Shown here piece by piece: positions 14,946-21,960 of a stretch of 23,016 bases of DNA. Origin of the DNA: an uncultured Treponema sp. Its GTDB lineage: Bacteria; Spirochaetota; Spirochaetia; Treponematales; Treponemataceae. Numbering within the stretch: the first letter of the stretch is position 1; every line of letters begins with the position of its first letter. The notes beneath the pieces were generated by a model, which was not told where the DNA came from, did not search any database, and was given only the letters and a program-made list of their open reading frames with translations. The DNA is taken from the NCBI GenBank assembly GCA_937902125.1, contig CALDIB010000072.1, positions 1 to 23,016 of the forward strand, read 5' to 3'. A program made the translations under genes and the position numbers.

Positions 14946-14974
14946 ATGATAGCGCAAACGGCGGGAAGTTTCAA
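14946..14974 (-). promoter_or_regulatory. Sigma-70 promoter of the NifU-like/GGGtGRT operon
   Basis: On the minus strand TTGAAA (14974-14969), 17 bases, TATCAT (14951-14946). The start site would lie near 14939, giving a leader of about 30 bases with a ribosome binding site. It is back-to-back with the enolase promoter, with nine bases between the two -35 boxes. Confidence 0.75.
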
Positions 14975-14983
14975 TAAATGCGC

Positions 14984-15012
14984 TTGACAAAAAGCCTTTA
15001 TTGCAATAGTCT
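14984..15012 (+). promoter_or_regulatory. Sigma-70 promoter of the enolase gene
   Basis: Consensus TTGACA (14984-14989), 17 bases, TAGTCT (15007-15012). The predicted start site, near 15019, falls inside the inverted repeat at 15018-15037. Confidence 0.75.
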
Positions 15013-15017
15013 AACTA

Positions 15018-15037
15018 GAATTAGTTTTAACTAATTC
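15018..15037. promoter_or_regulatory. Perfect 9-bp inverted repeat at the enolase start site, candidate operator
   Basis: GAATTAGTT (15018-15026) and AACTAATTC (15029-15037) are exact inverted copies around TT. TAACTA also recurs as direct copies at 15012-15017 and 15028-15033, with CAACTA at 15038-15043. The site lies directly after the -10, where a dimeric repressor would block transcription. The RNA stem is weak and AT-rich, so a DNA-binding site is more likely than a riboswitch. Confidence 0.5.
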
Positions 15038-15068
15038 CAACTAAAAAAAACACCATTTGGAGGATTGT

Positions 15069-16388
15069 ATGCTGAACTGTGTCGCAATCGACAAAATCAT
15101 CGGCCGCGAGATAATCGACTCGCGCGGAAATCCAACCGTCGAGGTTGACGTAATCCTGGAAAACGGCGTTCTTGGCCGTGCCGCCGTTCCCAGCGGAGCG
15201 AGCACCGGAGAGAACGAAGCGCTTGAATTGCGCGACGGCGACAAGGCGCGCTACGGCGGAAAGGGCGTCCTAAAGGCCGTGGAAAACGTAAACAAAATCA
15301 TCGCCCCCGCGCTCAAAGGCTTCAACGTTTTTGAGCAGCGCGCGCTGGACATGAAAATGCTCGCTCTGGACGGAACTCCTACCAAGTCAAAGCTTGGAGC
15401 CAACGCTATTCTCGGCGTTTCCCTCGCGACAGCGCAGGCGGCGGCCAAGGCCCTAAACGTTCCGCTCTACCGCTACATCGGCGGGGCCAACGCTCACGTC
15501 CTTCCGGTTCCGATGATGAACATAATTAACGGAGGCGCTCATTCCGACGCTCCGATCGCCTTCCAGGAATTCATGATTAGGCCGGTCGGAGCCAAGTCCG
15601 AGCGCGAGGCAATCAGGATGGGAGCGGAAGTCTTCCACGCGCTGGCCAAGCTTTTAAAAGGCCGCGGCCTTTCAACCGCTGTCGGCGACGAGGGCGGCTT
15701 TGCCCCCAAGTTTGACGGAATCAACGACGCGCTTGACTCAATCGTCCAAGCCATAAAGGACGCGGGCTACAAGCCGGGCGAAGACGTAAAAATCGCCATG
15801 GACTGCGCGGCCTCGGAATTCTCCGTAGAAAAGAACGGAAAATTCTATTACAACTACAAGCAGCTTTCAAACGGAACTCCCAAAGACCCCAACGGAAAGG
15901 AGCTTTCGGACGATGAGCAAATCGCATACCTTGAGGAGCTTATCACAAAATATCCGATTGACTCGATTGAGGACGGCCTTGACGAAAACGACTGGGAGGG
16001 CTGGAAAAAGCTTACGGCAAAAATCGGCGACCGCTGCCAGCTTGTAGGCGACGACCTTTTTGTTACCAACGTAAAATTCCTTGAAAAGGGAATCAAGGAA
16101 GGCGCGGGTAATTCAATCCTCATCAAAGTGAACCAAATCGGCTCCCTTACCGAAACTCTGGAAGCAATCGAAATGGCCCACCGCCACGGCTACACCACTG
16201 TCACTTCTCACCGCTCAGGCGAAACAGAGGACACCACAATCGCGGACATCGCAGTGGCCACAAACTCAGGCCAGATTAAGACAGGAAGCATGAGCCGAAC
16301 AGACCGCATGGCAAAATACAACCAGCTCATCCGAATCGAAGAGGAGCTGGGCGAAACCGCTGTCTACGGCTATAAAAAGCTTCGCTAA
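15069..16388 (+). CDS. eno: Enolase (phosphopyruvate hydratase)
   Basis: Enolase converts 2-phosphoglycerate to phosphoenolpyruvate in glycolysis. The 439-residue protein is of normal length and shows DSRGNPTVEVDV, PSGASTGENEALELRD, the GDEGGFAP region, SIEDGLDENDWEGW, LVGDDLFVTN, IKVNQIGSLTETLEA and SHRSGETEDT, including metal-binding acidic and catalytic Lys/His segments. ATG 15069 is chosen over the in-frame TTG 15057 because GGAGG (15059-15063) sits 5 bases upstream of the ATG and overlaps the TTG reading. It has its own strong promoter and a perfect inverted repeat at the start site. It is transcribed alone, ending at the hairpin at 16391-16423. Confidence 0.97.
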   Translation: MLNCVAIDKIIGREIIDSRGNPTVEVDVILENGVLGRAAVPSGASTGENEALELRDGDKARYGGKGVLKAVENVNKIIAPALKGFNVFEQRALDMKMLALDGTPTKSKLGANAILGVSLATAQAAAKALNVPLYRYIGGANAHVLPVPMMNIINGGAHSDAPIAFQEFMIRPVGAKSEREAIRMGAEVFHALAKLLKGRGLSTAVGDEGGFAPKFDGINDALDSIVQAIKDAGYKPGEDVKIAMDCAASEFSVEKNGKFYYNYKQLSNGTPKDPNGKELSDDEQIAYLEELITKYPIDSIEDGLDENDWEGWKKLTAKIGDRCQLVGDDLFVTNVKFLEKGIKEGAGNSILIKVNQIGSLTETLEAIEMAHRHGYTTVTSHRSGETEDTTIADIAVATNSGQIKTGSMSRTDRMAKYNQLIRIEEELGETAVYGYKKLR

Positions 16389-16390
16389 AG

Positions 16391-16423
16391 CTTTAAAGGC
16401 GGGAAAGGCTCCCGCCTTTAAAG
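16391..16423. terminator. Perfect 14-bp hairpin between convergent enolase and rubrerythrin genes
   Basis: CTTTAAAGGCGGGA (16391-16404) and its exact reverse complement (16410-16423) enclose a 5-base loop. It lies 3 bases after the enolase stop and 9 before the rubrerythrin stop. The T run is short on both sides, but symmetry suggests a bidirectional terminator. Confidence 0.8.
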
Positions 16424-16431
16424 GGAACGCC

Positions 16432-16974
16432 TTATTTCCAGTTGTCGGCGCTCACCTCAAAGAAACTTTGGGGATGGGCGCAAACAGGGCAGGCGGCGGG
16501 AGCCTTTGTTCCCACCACAATGTGGCCGCAGTTTCGGCATTCCCAAACCTTCACCTCGCTCTTTTCAAAGACTTTGGCTGTTTCCACATTCTTTAAAATG
16601 GCCCTGTAGCGCTCTTCGTGGCGCTTTTCAATGGCGCCCACCATGCGGAATTTGGCGGCCAAGGCCTTGAAGCCTTCTTCTTCGGCGGTCTTTGCGAAGC
16701 CTTCATACATGTCGGTCCACTCAAAGTTTTCTCCGTCGGCGGCCGCTTCCAAGTTTTGGGCCGTGGTTCCCAAGCCTCCCAGCTCCTTGAACCACATTTT
16801 GGCGTGCTCTTTTTCGTTGTCGGCCGTGGCTAAGAAAATGGCCGAAATCTGCTCAAAGCCTTCTTTTTTTGCGACGCTGGCAAAATAAGTGTATTTGTTC
16901 CTTGCCTGCGACTCTCCGGCAAAGGCCGCCTGCAAATTCTTTTCCGTTTGCGTTCCCGCGTATTGGTTGGACAT
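16432..16974 (-). CDS. rbr: Rubrerythrin
   Basis: Rubrerythrin reduces hydrogen peroxide in the cytoplasm of anaerobes. The 180-residue protein has a ferritin-like diiron domain with GESQARNKYTYFA (Glu21), NEKEHAKMW (Glu54, His57), a Glu-rich segment near 98-100 and EKRHEERY (Glu116, His119). A C-terminal rubredoxin-like domain follows with WECRNCGHIVVG and CPVC (Cys146, 149, 162, 165). Length is typical. ATG 16974 follows GGAGG; the frame is open to 17064 but includes the promoter. It is transcribed alone from a good promoter, with no regulator site obvious. Confidence 0.96.
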   Translation of the reverse strand: MSNQYAGTQTEKNLQAAFAGESQARNKYTYFASVAKKEGFEQISAIFLATADNEKEHAKMWFKELGGLGTTAQNLEAAADGENFEWTDMYEGFAKTAEEEGFKALAAKFRMVGAIEKRHEERYRAILKNVETAKVFEKSEVKVWECRNCGHIVVGTKAPAACPVCAHPQSFFEVSADNWK

Positions 16975-17055
16975 GTTTTCCTCCATAAAAAATTGTAAGT
17001 TGAGGGCGCCTTGAAAATTCGCCTTCGCTGATTTTTCAAGCTTCCCTTGAGCGGC

Positions 17056-17085
17056 ATTATACAATGACTTTCATTCTTTTGGCAA
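17056..17085 (-). promoter_or_regulatory. Sigma-70 promoter of the rubrerythrin gene
   Basis: On the minus strand TTGCCA (17085-17080), 18 bases, consensus TATAAT (17061-17056). The transcript would begin near 17049, giving a leader of about 75 bases. Confidence 0.7.
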
Positions 17086-17157
17086 GAAAAAAGCGACAAA
17101 AAAGCCGCAAAAAACGGCGTAAAATGGGGAGGTCAAATTTAATGAGGCTTGCGGCTC

Positions 17158-17186
17158 TTGACAATTTTTTGTTTTTGCGCTAAATT
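17158..17186 (+). promoter_or_regulatory. Sigma-70 promoter of tRNA-Gln
   Basis: Consensus TTGACA (17158-17163), 17 bases, TAAATT (17181-17186), with the start expected near 17193, seven bases before the mature tRNA. Confidence 0.75.
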
Positions 17187-17199
17187 CGCTTTTACACAT

Positions 17200-17270
17200 T
17201 CCCCGATTGTGTAATGGTAGCACTGCAGATTCTGGTTCTGCCTGTGGGGGTTCGAATCCTCCTTGGGGAA
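17200..17270 (+). tRNA. tRNA-Gln (anticodon CTG)
   Basis: The acceptor TCCCCGA pairs with TTGGGGA (17263-17269), discriminator A. The anticodon stem is GCAGA/TCTGC with loop TTCTGGT, giving anticodon CTG (codon CAG). The T arm GGGGG-TTCGAAT-CCTCC and D loop with TAATGGTAG are standard. CCA is not encoded. CTG is the second glutamine isoacceptor; a TTG one should exist elsewhere. Confidence 0.93.
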
Positions 17271-17274
17271 CTTG

Positions 17275-17299
17275 AGCCGGCCAAAGACCGGCTTTTTTT
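17275..17299 (+). terminator. Terminator-like hairpin between the two tRNA genes
   Basis: AGCCGG (17275-17280) pairs with CCGGCT (17288-17293) around a 7-base loop, followed by a run of seven T to 17299. It begins five bases after tRNA-Gln and ends one base before tRNA-Glu. Confidence 0.85.
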
Positions 17300-17300
17300 C

Positions 17301-17373
17301 GGTTGGTTCGTCTATCGGTTTAGGACGAGAGATTCTCAATCTCTAAAGACGGGTTCGACTCCCGTACCGACTA
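17301..17373 (+). tRNA. tRNA-Glu (anticodon CTC)
   Basis: The anticodon stem is AGAGA/TCTCT with loop TTCTCAA, giving CTC (codon GAG). The T arm ACGGG-TTCGACT-CCCGT is perfect. The acceptor GGTTGGT pairs with ACCGACT using two wobble pairs including G1-U72; discriminator A, CCA not encoded. It starts directly after a terminator with no recognisable promoter of its own. Confidence 0.9.
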
Positions 17374-17381
17374 AAACGCTC

Positions 17382-17410
17382 GCCTCCAAAGGGCTAAAAA
17401 CTTTGGCGGC
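17382..17410 (+). other. Inverted repeat between tRNA-Glu and rsgA
   Basis: GCC-t-CCAAAG (17382-17391) faces CTTTGG-c-GGC (17401-17410) with one mismatch. It lacks a T run, so it could be a processing or attenuation structure just upstream of rsgA rather than a terminator. Confidence 0.4.
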
Positions 17411-17425
17411 TTCTTTGCGACTCTT

Positions 17426-18388
17426 ATGATTGGAACTGTCATAGCGGGAACAAACAATTTCTTTTCTGTGGAATGTCAGGACGGCGTTTTGCGCTCCTGC
17501 TCAATCAAAGGAAAAAAAATCAAGACGGACAAAAGCTACTACAATCCTTTGGCGCCCGGCGACAAGGTTGAAATTGAGGAAGATTCCCTTTCCGAAGAAA
17601 AAGGGCAGATTCTGAATTTGCTTGAGCGGAAAAACGTTTTTTTGCGCTGGAACGTCAAGGGGCAAAAGCCTCAAGTTTTGGCCGCAAACCTTGACTACTT
17701 GATTTTGGTCACCACACCCGACGAGCCTCCCTTTAGGCCAAGATTCATCGACCGCTGCTTGATTCAGGCGGAAGAGCAAAAAATAGAGCCGGTAATTTTG
17801 GTGAACAAATTTGACTTGTCGGCCGCAAGCCAAGAGGCCTTTGTTTCCCGCGTCAAAAATTGGGAAAGCCTTGGCTATTCGGTTCAAAAAGTTTCGGCAA
17901 AAACCGGCGAGGGCCTTATGGACTTGGCCGCCCTTATGAACGGAAAGAGAAGCGCCTTTGTGGGGCAGTCCGGCGTGGGCAAGTCAAGCCTTGTGAACCG
18001 CCTGAACAACGACGTCATTTTAAAGACTGGAAGCCTTTCAAAAAAATACGGACGGGGAAGCCACACCACCACAAAGGGAAGCCTTCTTCACATAAACTTG
18101 AACGAAGCTTTTACCGGAGGCTTGCGGGGCATGACCGCGGAAATAATCGACACTCCCGGAATTCGCCGTTTTATGCTGAACGAAATTCCCGCCGAAAACG
18201 TGGCCCTATACTTTAGGGAATTCAAGCCTTATTTGGGCCAGTGCAAATACGGCGCCTCTTGCTCCCATTCCAGCGAGCCGGGCTGCAAGATTTTGGAGGC
18301 CGTCAATTCCGGCGCCATAAGCCAAGACCGCTTTGAAAGCTTTAAGAACATCACCGAAGAAATCAAGACCGGAACTTGGCGGGACTAA
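17426..18388 (+). CDS. rsgA: Ribosome small subunit-dependent GTPase RsgA (YjeQ)
   Basis: RsgA is a late-stage 30S assembly factor in the cytoplasm. The 320-residue protein has an N-terminal OB fold (1-80), then a circularly permuted GTPase domain with motif order G4-G5-G1-G3: NKFD (127-130), SAKTG (157-161), GQSGVGKSS (180-188), DTPG (242-245). A zinc-binding site follows with C273, C279, H281 and C287 and a helical tail. ATG 17426 gives a normal length. No purine-rich ribosome binding site precedes it (GCGACTCTT), and no promoter is clear in the 52 bases after tRNA-Glu, so it may be read from the tRNA promoter. mutS2 follows after 46 bases in the same direction. Confidence 0.95.
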   Translation: MIGTVIAGTNNFFSVECQDGVLRSCSIKGKKIKTDKSYYNPLAPGDKVEIEEDSLSEEKGQILNLLERKNVFLRWNVKGQKPQVLAANLDYLILVTTPDEPPFRPRFIDRCLIQAEEQKIEPVILVNKFDLSAASQEAFVSRVKNWESLGYSVQKVSAKTGEGLMDLAALMNGKRSAFVGQSGVGKSSLVNRLNNDVILKTGSLSKKYGRGSHTTTKGSLLHINLNEAFTGGLRGMTAEIIDTPGIRRFMLNEIPAENVALYFREFKPYLGQCKYGASCSHSSEPGCKILEAVNSGAISQDRFESFKNITEEIKTGTWRD

Positions 18389-18434
18389 AACTTTTCGCAA
18401 AGCCAAAAAGCGCGGCCTTGCCGCAAAAAAAATT

Positions 18435-20948
18435 ATGGACACAAAAACTTTAGCTGAATTGGACTTTTTTAGGATTCGCGAAAAAATCTCCGGCTTTTGC
18501 GCCAGCGAGGAGGGCAGGGCCGGCCTTTTGGCCCGGGAGCCCTTTGCCGACGCCGGTGAATGCCAGCGCTTGAAAAACATGAGCCGGGAATGGACGGCCT
18601 TGCTTTCTTCTTTGGGAGATTTTTCCGTAAAGTCTTGGCCGCCTGTCCAAGCGCTTGTTCCTGTGATAAAGACAAGCGGCGCCCGCCTTGAAGTCCACGA
18701 ACTTTACGCGCTGGGACTTTTTTGCCAAAGCGAGCGTCTTGCGAAAGAAAAAATTTCTTCCGCCAAAAATGAATTCAATTTGCGAAGCCTTGACCAAGCC
18801 GTTCAAAAGCTTCCAGACTTGGCGGCCGCGGAAGACGAAATCTTTAAGATTGTGGACAAGGATGGCTCTTTAAAAGACTTGCGGGAACTTAGGGAAATAA
18901 AGGCCGCCATTCAAAAAATAAGGAGGGACATAGAAGGCGCCTTTAAGAAAATAGTTTCAGACCCCCTTTTGTCCCGCGCCTTGGAATCCACTCTTCCGGT
19001 TGTCAGAAGCGACAGGCAAGTCCTTGCGGTAAAGTCAAGCGAGCGCTCCAAAGTCAAGGGAATTGTCCACGAGCTTTCAAACAGCGGCCAGACTGTTTTC
19101 ATCGAGCCTGAGGAAGCGGTGCGGCTTAACAACGATTTGGTTCAAAAAGAATTTGAGCTTGAAAGCGCCGTCCGAAAAATTTTGGCCGAAACCACCGCCC
19201 GCCTTAAGGAAGACTCCCCGGCCTTTGAGGAAGCCCTTCCACTTATGGCGCTTTTGGACGGAAGCCAGGCGGCCGCTCGCTGGGGCATGGAAAATTCCGC
19301 TTCATTCGCGCTTGATTGCAAAAACGGCGAGCCGCCCCTTTTGCTGGGCGCTCGCCATCCCTTGCTAAAAGAAAAGGCCGTTCCCATTGACATTCGCTTT
19401 ATCGAAGGAAAGCGGGTTCTTGTCCTTACCGGCGCCAACACCGGCGGAAAAACCGTGGCCATAAAAACATTCGCGCTCTTTTGCGTCCTAAACCAAAGCG
19501 GCTTTCCGATTCCGGCCGCCGAAGGGAGCCGCCTTCCTTTCTTTGACTCAATTTACGCGGACATCGGCGACGAGCAGTCTATAGACGCTTCCCTTTCAAC
19601 TTTCAGCGCCCACATGAAAAGAATTTCCGACGCATTGAAAAACGCCGGCAAAAACAGCCTTGTCCTTCTTGACGAATTGGGAAGCGGTACGGACCCCCTT
19701 GAAGGAAGCGCCATCGCCATGGCCGTTCTTGACCGCTTGATAGAAAAAGGCTCCTTTGTCTTGGTCACAACCCACCATGGCGCCCTAAAAAATTACGGCT
19801 GGACAAATCCAGTTTGTCTTAACGCCAGCGTTGAATTTGACGCGGCCTCCTTGCGGCCAACATACCGCCTTGTGATGGGAGTTCCCGGCGAAAGCCACGC
19901 GCTTGAAATAGCCAGCCGTTCCGGAATGCCTGAGGAGGACGTTCAAAAGGCGCGCTCCTACATTCAAAGCCAGGCGGCGGACGTAAGCCAGCTTATAAAG
20001 GGCCTGAACCAAAAGCACTTGGAGCTTGACCGCTTGGTGGAAGAGGCCGCCCTGCGTGAGGAAAAGCTTGACCAAGCCGCGTTTAAAAACGAAGAAAAAG
20101 AAATGAAGCTTCGCCGCCGGGAGCACGACTTTAAGGCCGCCCAGTCAAAAGAAGAAAGCGCCTTTTTGCGGGAAAGCAGGCGGGAGTTGGAAAACCTTAT
20201 CCGCCGTCTTAAAGAAGGGGAAGTTACAAGAGAAAAAACTTTGGCCGCCAAGGACTTTAAGGAAAAACTTGCGGCGGCGGAAAAAATTCATTCCGACATA
20301 TTGCAAGCCGAAGAAGCCAACCTTTTGCGGGACGAAGAAAAATTTGAAAAGAAAAAGAATTCCCATAAGAGCAACAAGATTTCAAAGGCGCGGACAAAAA
20401 ATTCAGAGGCGCTGAAAACGGCCACGCCCACTTTGGCTCCCAGAAAAATTTTGGAAGAGGCCGCGCCTGTATTTGAGGAAGGCGGAAAGGTTCGCTCAAT
20501 CGCCACCGGCGCGGAAGGCCTTTTGCTCCGCAAAGAAAAAAACGGAGAATGGCTTGTTCAGTTTGGCTCGCTAAAAATAAAGGCAAAGGAAAAAGACTTG
20601 CGTCTTGAAAAAAAAGACGGCGGAAAAAATTCACCGCCGGCCTGGCAATATGTGGCTTGGGGGTCGTCGGAAAAAAAAGGCGGCCCTTCTTTTGGCGGCG
20701 CGGAAAAGCCTTCCTACGAGTTGCGCTTGCTTGGCTTTAGGGCGGACGAGGCTTTAAAAGCGCTGGAACGGCAAGTGGATTTGTGCGTCCTTAACGGCCT
20801 TGACCATTTTAGCGTCATTCACGGAAAGGGGACTGGCGCCCTTCAAAAGGCAGTCCAAAACTGGCTCAAGTCTTGTCCCGCCGTCAAAGAATTTTCCTTT
20901 GCCCCCGCGGAAGACGGCGGCGCCGGAAAAACTTACGTTCACTTGTAA
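18435..20948 (+). CDS. mutS2: Endonuclease MutS2
   Basis: MutS2 is a MutS-like ATPase with a C-terminal Smr domain. In other bacteria it limits recombination, and in Bacillus it acts on collided ribosomes. The 837-residue protein shows the core/clamp region, Walker A GANTGGKT (333-340), Walker B VLLDELGSGTDPLEG, TTHHGALKNYG, then a long coiled coil rich in Lys/Glu (about 510-650), a KOW-like segment (GGKVRSIATGAEGLL) and a Smr domain from about 755 (HGKGTGALQ). The usual acidic LDLRG at the Smr start reads LRLLG here, so nuclease activity is uncertain. ATG 18435 matches the family N-terminus (KTLAELDF); the frame extends upstream into rsgA. No ribosome binding site is evident. The rsgA neighbour supports a ribosome-linked role. 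Confidence 0.95.
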   Translation: MDTKTLAELDFFRIREKISGFCASEEGRAGLLAREPFADAGECQRLKNMSREWTALLSSLGDFSVKSWPPVQALVPVIKTSGARLEVHELYALGLFCQSERLAKEKISSAKNEFNLRSLDQAVQKLPDLAAAEDEIFKIVDKDGSLKDLRELREIKAAIQKIRRDIEGAFKKIVSDPLLSRALESTLPVVRSDRQVLAVKSSERSKVKGIVHELSNSGQTVFIEPEEAVRLNNDLVQKEFELESAVRKILAETTARLKEDSPAFEEALPLMALLDGSQAAARWGMENSASFALDCKNGEPPLLLGARHPLLKEKAVPIDIRFIEGKRVLVLTGANTGGKTVAIKTFALFCVLNQSGFPIPAAEGSRLPFFDSIYADIGDEQSIDASLSTFSAHMKRISDALKNAGKNSLVLLDELGSGTDPLEGSAIAMAVLDRLIEKGSFVLVTTHHGALKNYGWTNPVCLNASVEFDAASLRPTYRLVMGVPGESHALEIASRSGMPEEDVQKARSYIQSQAADVSQLIKGLNQKHLELDRLVEEAALREEKLDQAAFKNEEKEMKLRRREHDFKAAQSKEESAFLRESRRELENLIRRLKEGEVTREKTLAAKDFKEKLAAAEKIHSDILQAEEANLLRDEEKFEKKKNSHKSNKISKARTKNSEALKTATPTLAPRKILEEAAPVFEEGGKVRSIATGAEGLLLRKEKNGEWLVQFGSLKIKAKEKDLRLEKKDGGKNSPPAWQYVAWGSSEKKGGPSFGGAEKPSYELRLLGFRADEALKALERQVDLCVLNGLDHFSVIHGKGTGALQKAVQNWLKSCPAVKEFSFAPAEDGGAGKTYVHL

Positions 20949-20997
20949 ATTTTTTTAGTCCGCTTTAGGATTTTGGCCGCCGGCATAAAAAAAACGC

Positions 20998-21026
20998 TTG
21001 AAAAAAGAGGCCGTTAGCGCTATTCT
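20998..21026 (+). promoter_or_regulatory. Sigma-70 promoter predicting a leaderless pgsA mRNA
   Basis: TTGAAA (20998-21003), 17 bases, TATTCT (21021-21026). Six bases then separate it from ATG 21033, so the start site should coincide with the initiation codon. The geometry matches that of the promoter at 8976-9004. Confidence 0.65.
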
Positions 21027-21032
21027 TGTTTT

Positions 21033-21644
21033 ATGAAAGTTTCAAACAAGTTCACCCTTGCCCGCATTTTCGCGGCGCCGCTTCTTTTTATCTTGTATTT
21101 TTTGCCCAAATGGCTTGGCCTTTCAGACGGCTCTCAAGCGGCTTCTTTTTTGTCGGCGCTCCTGATTCCCCTTTTGGCTGCTGCCGAGATTACGGACTTT
21201 TTTGACGGCTTTTACGCCCGCGCTAAAGGCGAGGTCAGCGACTTTGGAAAAATGTTCGACCCCTTTGCCGACGTGTTCTTGCACTTGTCCATGTTCACCT
21301 GCTTTGTCTTTTCGGGCTTGATGCATCCGGCCTTGTATGTCTTGATTTTATACAGGGAATTTAGCCAAAACTTTTTGCGCATGGTGGCGGCCAAAAGCGG
21401 AACCGCGATCGCTGCAAGAAAGGGCGGCAAGGTAAAAACCGTCTTTTATGTGGCCAGCTGCTTTTTGGCGCTCATTCAAAACTTTTTTTTAAGAAGCGGT
21501 CTCGCCGCCTTTTTGGGAACGGACATGGCCGCCTTCAATCTTGCGGGAAACATTTTCTTTGGAGTTTGCGTCTTCTTGTCTTACGCCAGCTTTATCGACT
21601 ACTTGAAAAATTTTGGCGGCGTCCTCAAGTCCGCGGCGGAATGA
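21033..21644 (+). CDS. pgsA: CDP-diacylglycerol-glycerol-3-phosphate 3-phosphatidyltransferase (PgsA-type)
   Basis: The family makes phosphatidylglycerophosphate from CDP-diacylglycerol and glycerol 3-phosphate in the cytoplasmic membrane. The 203-residue protein has the full CDP-alcohol phosphotransferase motif: TDFFDGFYAR, then a G and FDPFAD (D-x2-DG-x2-AR-x8-G-x3-D-x3-D). YREFSQNFLRMVAA and GGKVKTVFYVA match PgsA, with about five membrane helices. ATG 21033 fits the family start (SNKFTLARI). There is no ribosome binding site; the upstream bases are TATTCTTGTTTT. Its stop overlaps the next ATG (ATGA), linking it to an AT-richer block. It is distinct from the pgsA fragment at the left edge. 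Confidence 0.92.
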   Translation: MKVSNKFTLARIFAAPLLFILYFLPKWLGLSDGSQAASFLSALLIPLLAAAEITDFFDGFYARAKGEVSDFGKMFDPFADVFLHLSMFTCFVFSGLMHPALYVLILYREFSQNFLRMVAAKSGTAIAARKGGKVKTVFYVASCFLALIQNFFLRSGLAAFLGTDMAAFNLAGNIFFGVCVFLSYASFIDYLKNFGGVLKSAAE

Positions 21645-21949
21645 CGTTTTACAGCGCTTTTATTTTCAATCGCGATCCAATATTAAAAGCGGAAACGACA
21701 ATAAATTTTCATGAGCAAGATTTTGAGGAAATAACGCCGTTTAGTTCATTAAAAATCAAATACAAAGATATTTACAAAATTAAACTTTTAAAATCCGCTC
21801 TGCTGGTTTGGATAAACCCTGCAAGGGGAGTTATCGTTCCCAAGAGCTCAAGCTGCGACATAAAAGAATTGTGTTCAGAAGTTAAAAGATTACATGAAAG
21901 CTATGCTCGATTATTCAAAAGCAAATCTTGCAAGCAAGAAAGCTGCTAG
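21641..21949 (+). CDS. YcxB-like C-terminal domain protein, possibly truncated
   Basis: A 102-residue protein (ATG 21641 overlapping the pgsA TGA, stop TAG). The segment TINFHEQDFEEITPFSSLKI then KYKDIYKIKLLKSALLVWIN and GVIVPKSSS resembles the C-terminal part of YcxB-like proteins, where a Tyr/Trp-x-DI element is followed by beta strands and an IIPK motif. Typical members have one or two N-terminal membrane helices before this domain; none is present here, so the gene may be an N-terminally lost remnant or a soluble variant. Function of the family is unknown. Composition is AT-richer than pgsA. Similarity was judged by eye, so the family call is tentative. Confidence 0.5.
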   Translation: MTFYSAFIFNRDPILKAETTINFHEQDFEEITPFSSLKIKYKDIYKIKLLKSALLVWINPARGVIVPKSSSCDIKELCSEVKRLHESYARLFKSKSCKQESC

Positions 21950-21960
21950 GTTGTAAGAAA

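Noticed and set aside
1..21644. Duplication linking the two pgsA and two chromate-transporter loci
   Set aside because: The copies differ in composition, codon use and residues, and the first set lies on the foreign side of the junction; coincidence of common families is likelier.
10387..21949. Genome-wide recoding of TAG
   Set aside because: Reading through TAG of the 21641-21949 gene gives only an out-of-frame overlap with the next gene, so TAG behaves as a real stop there.
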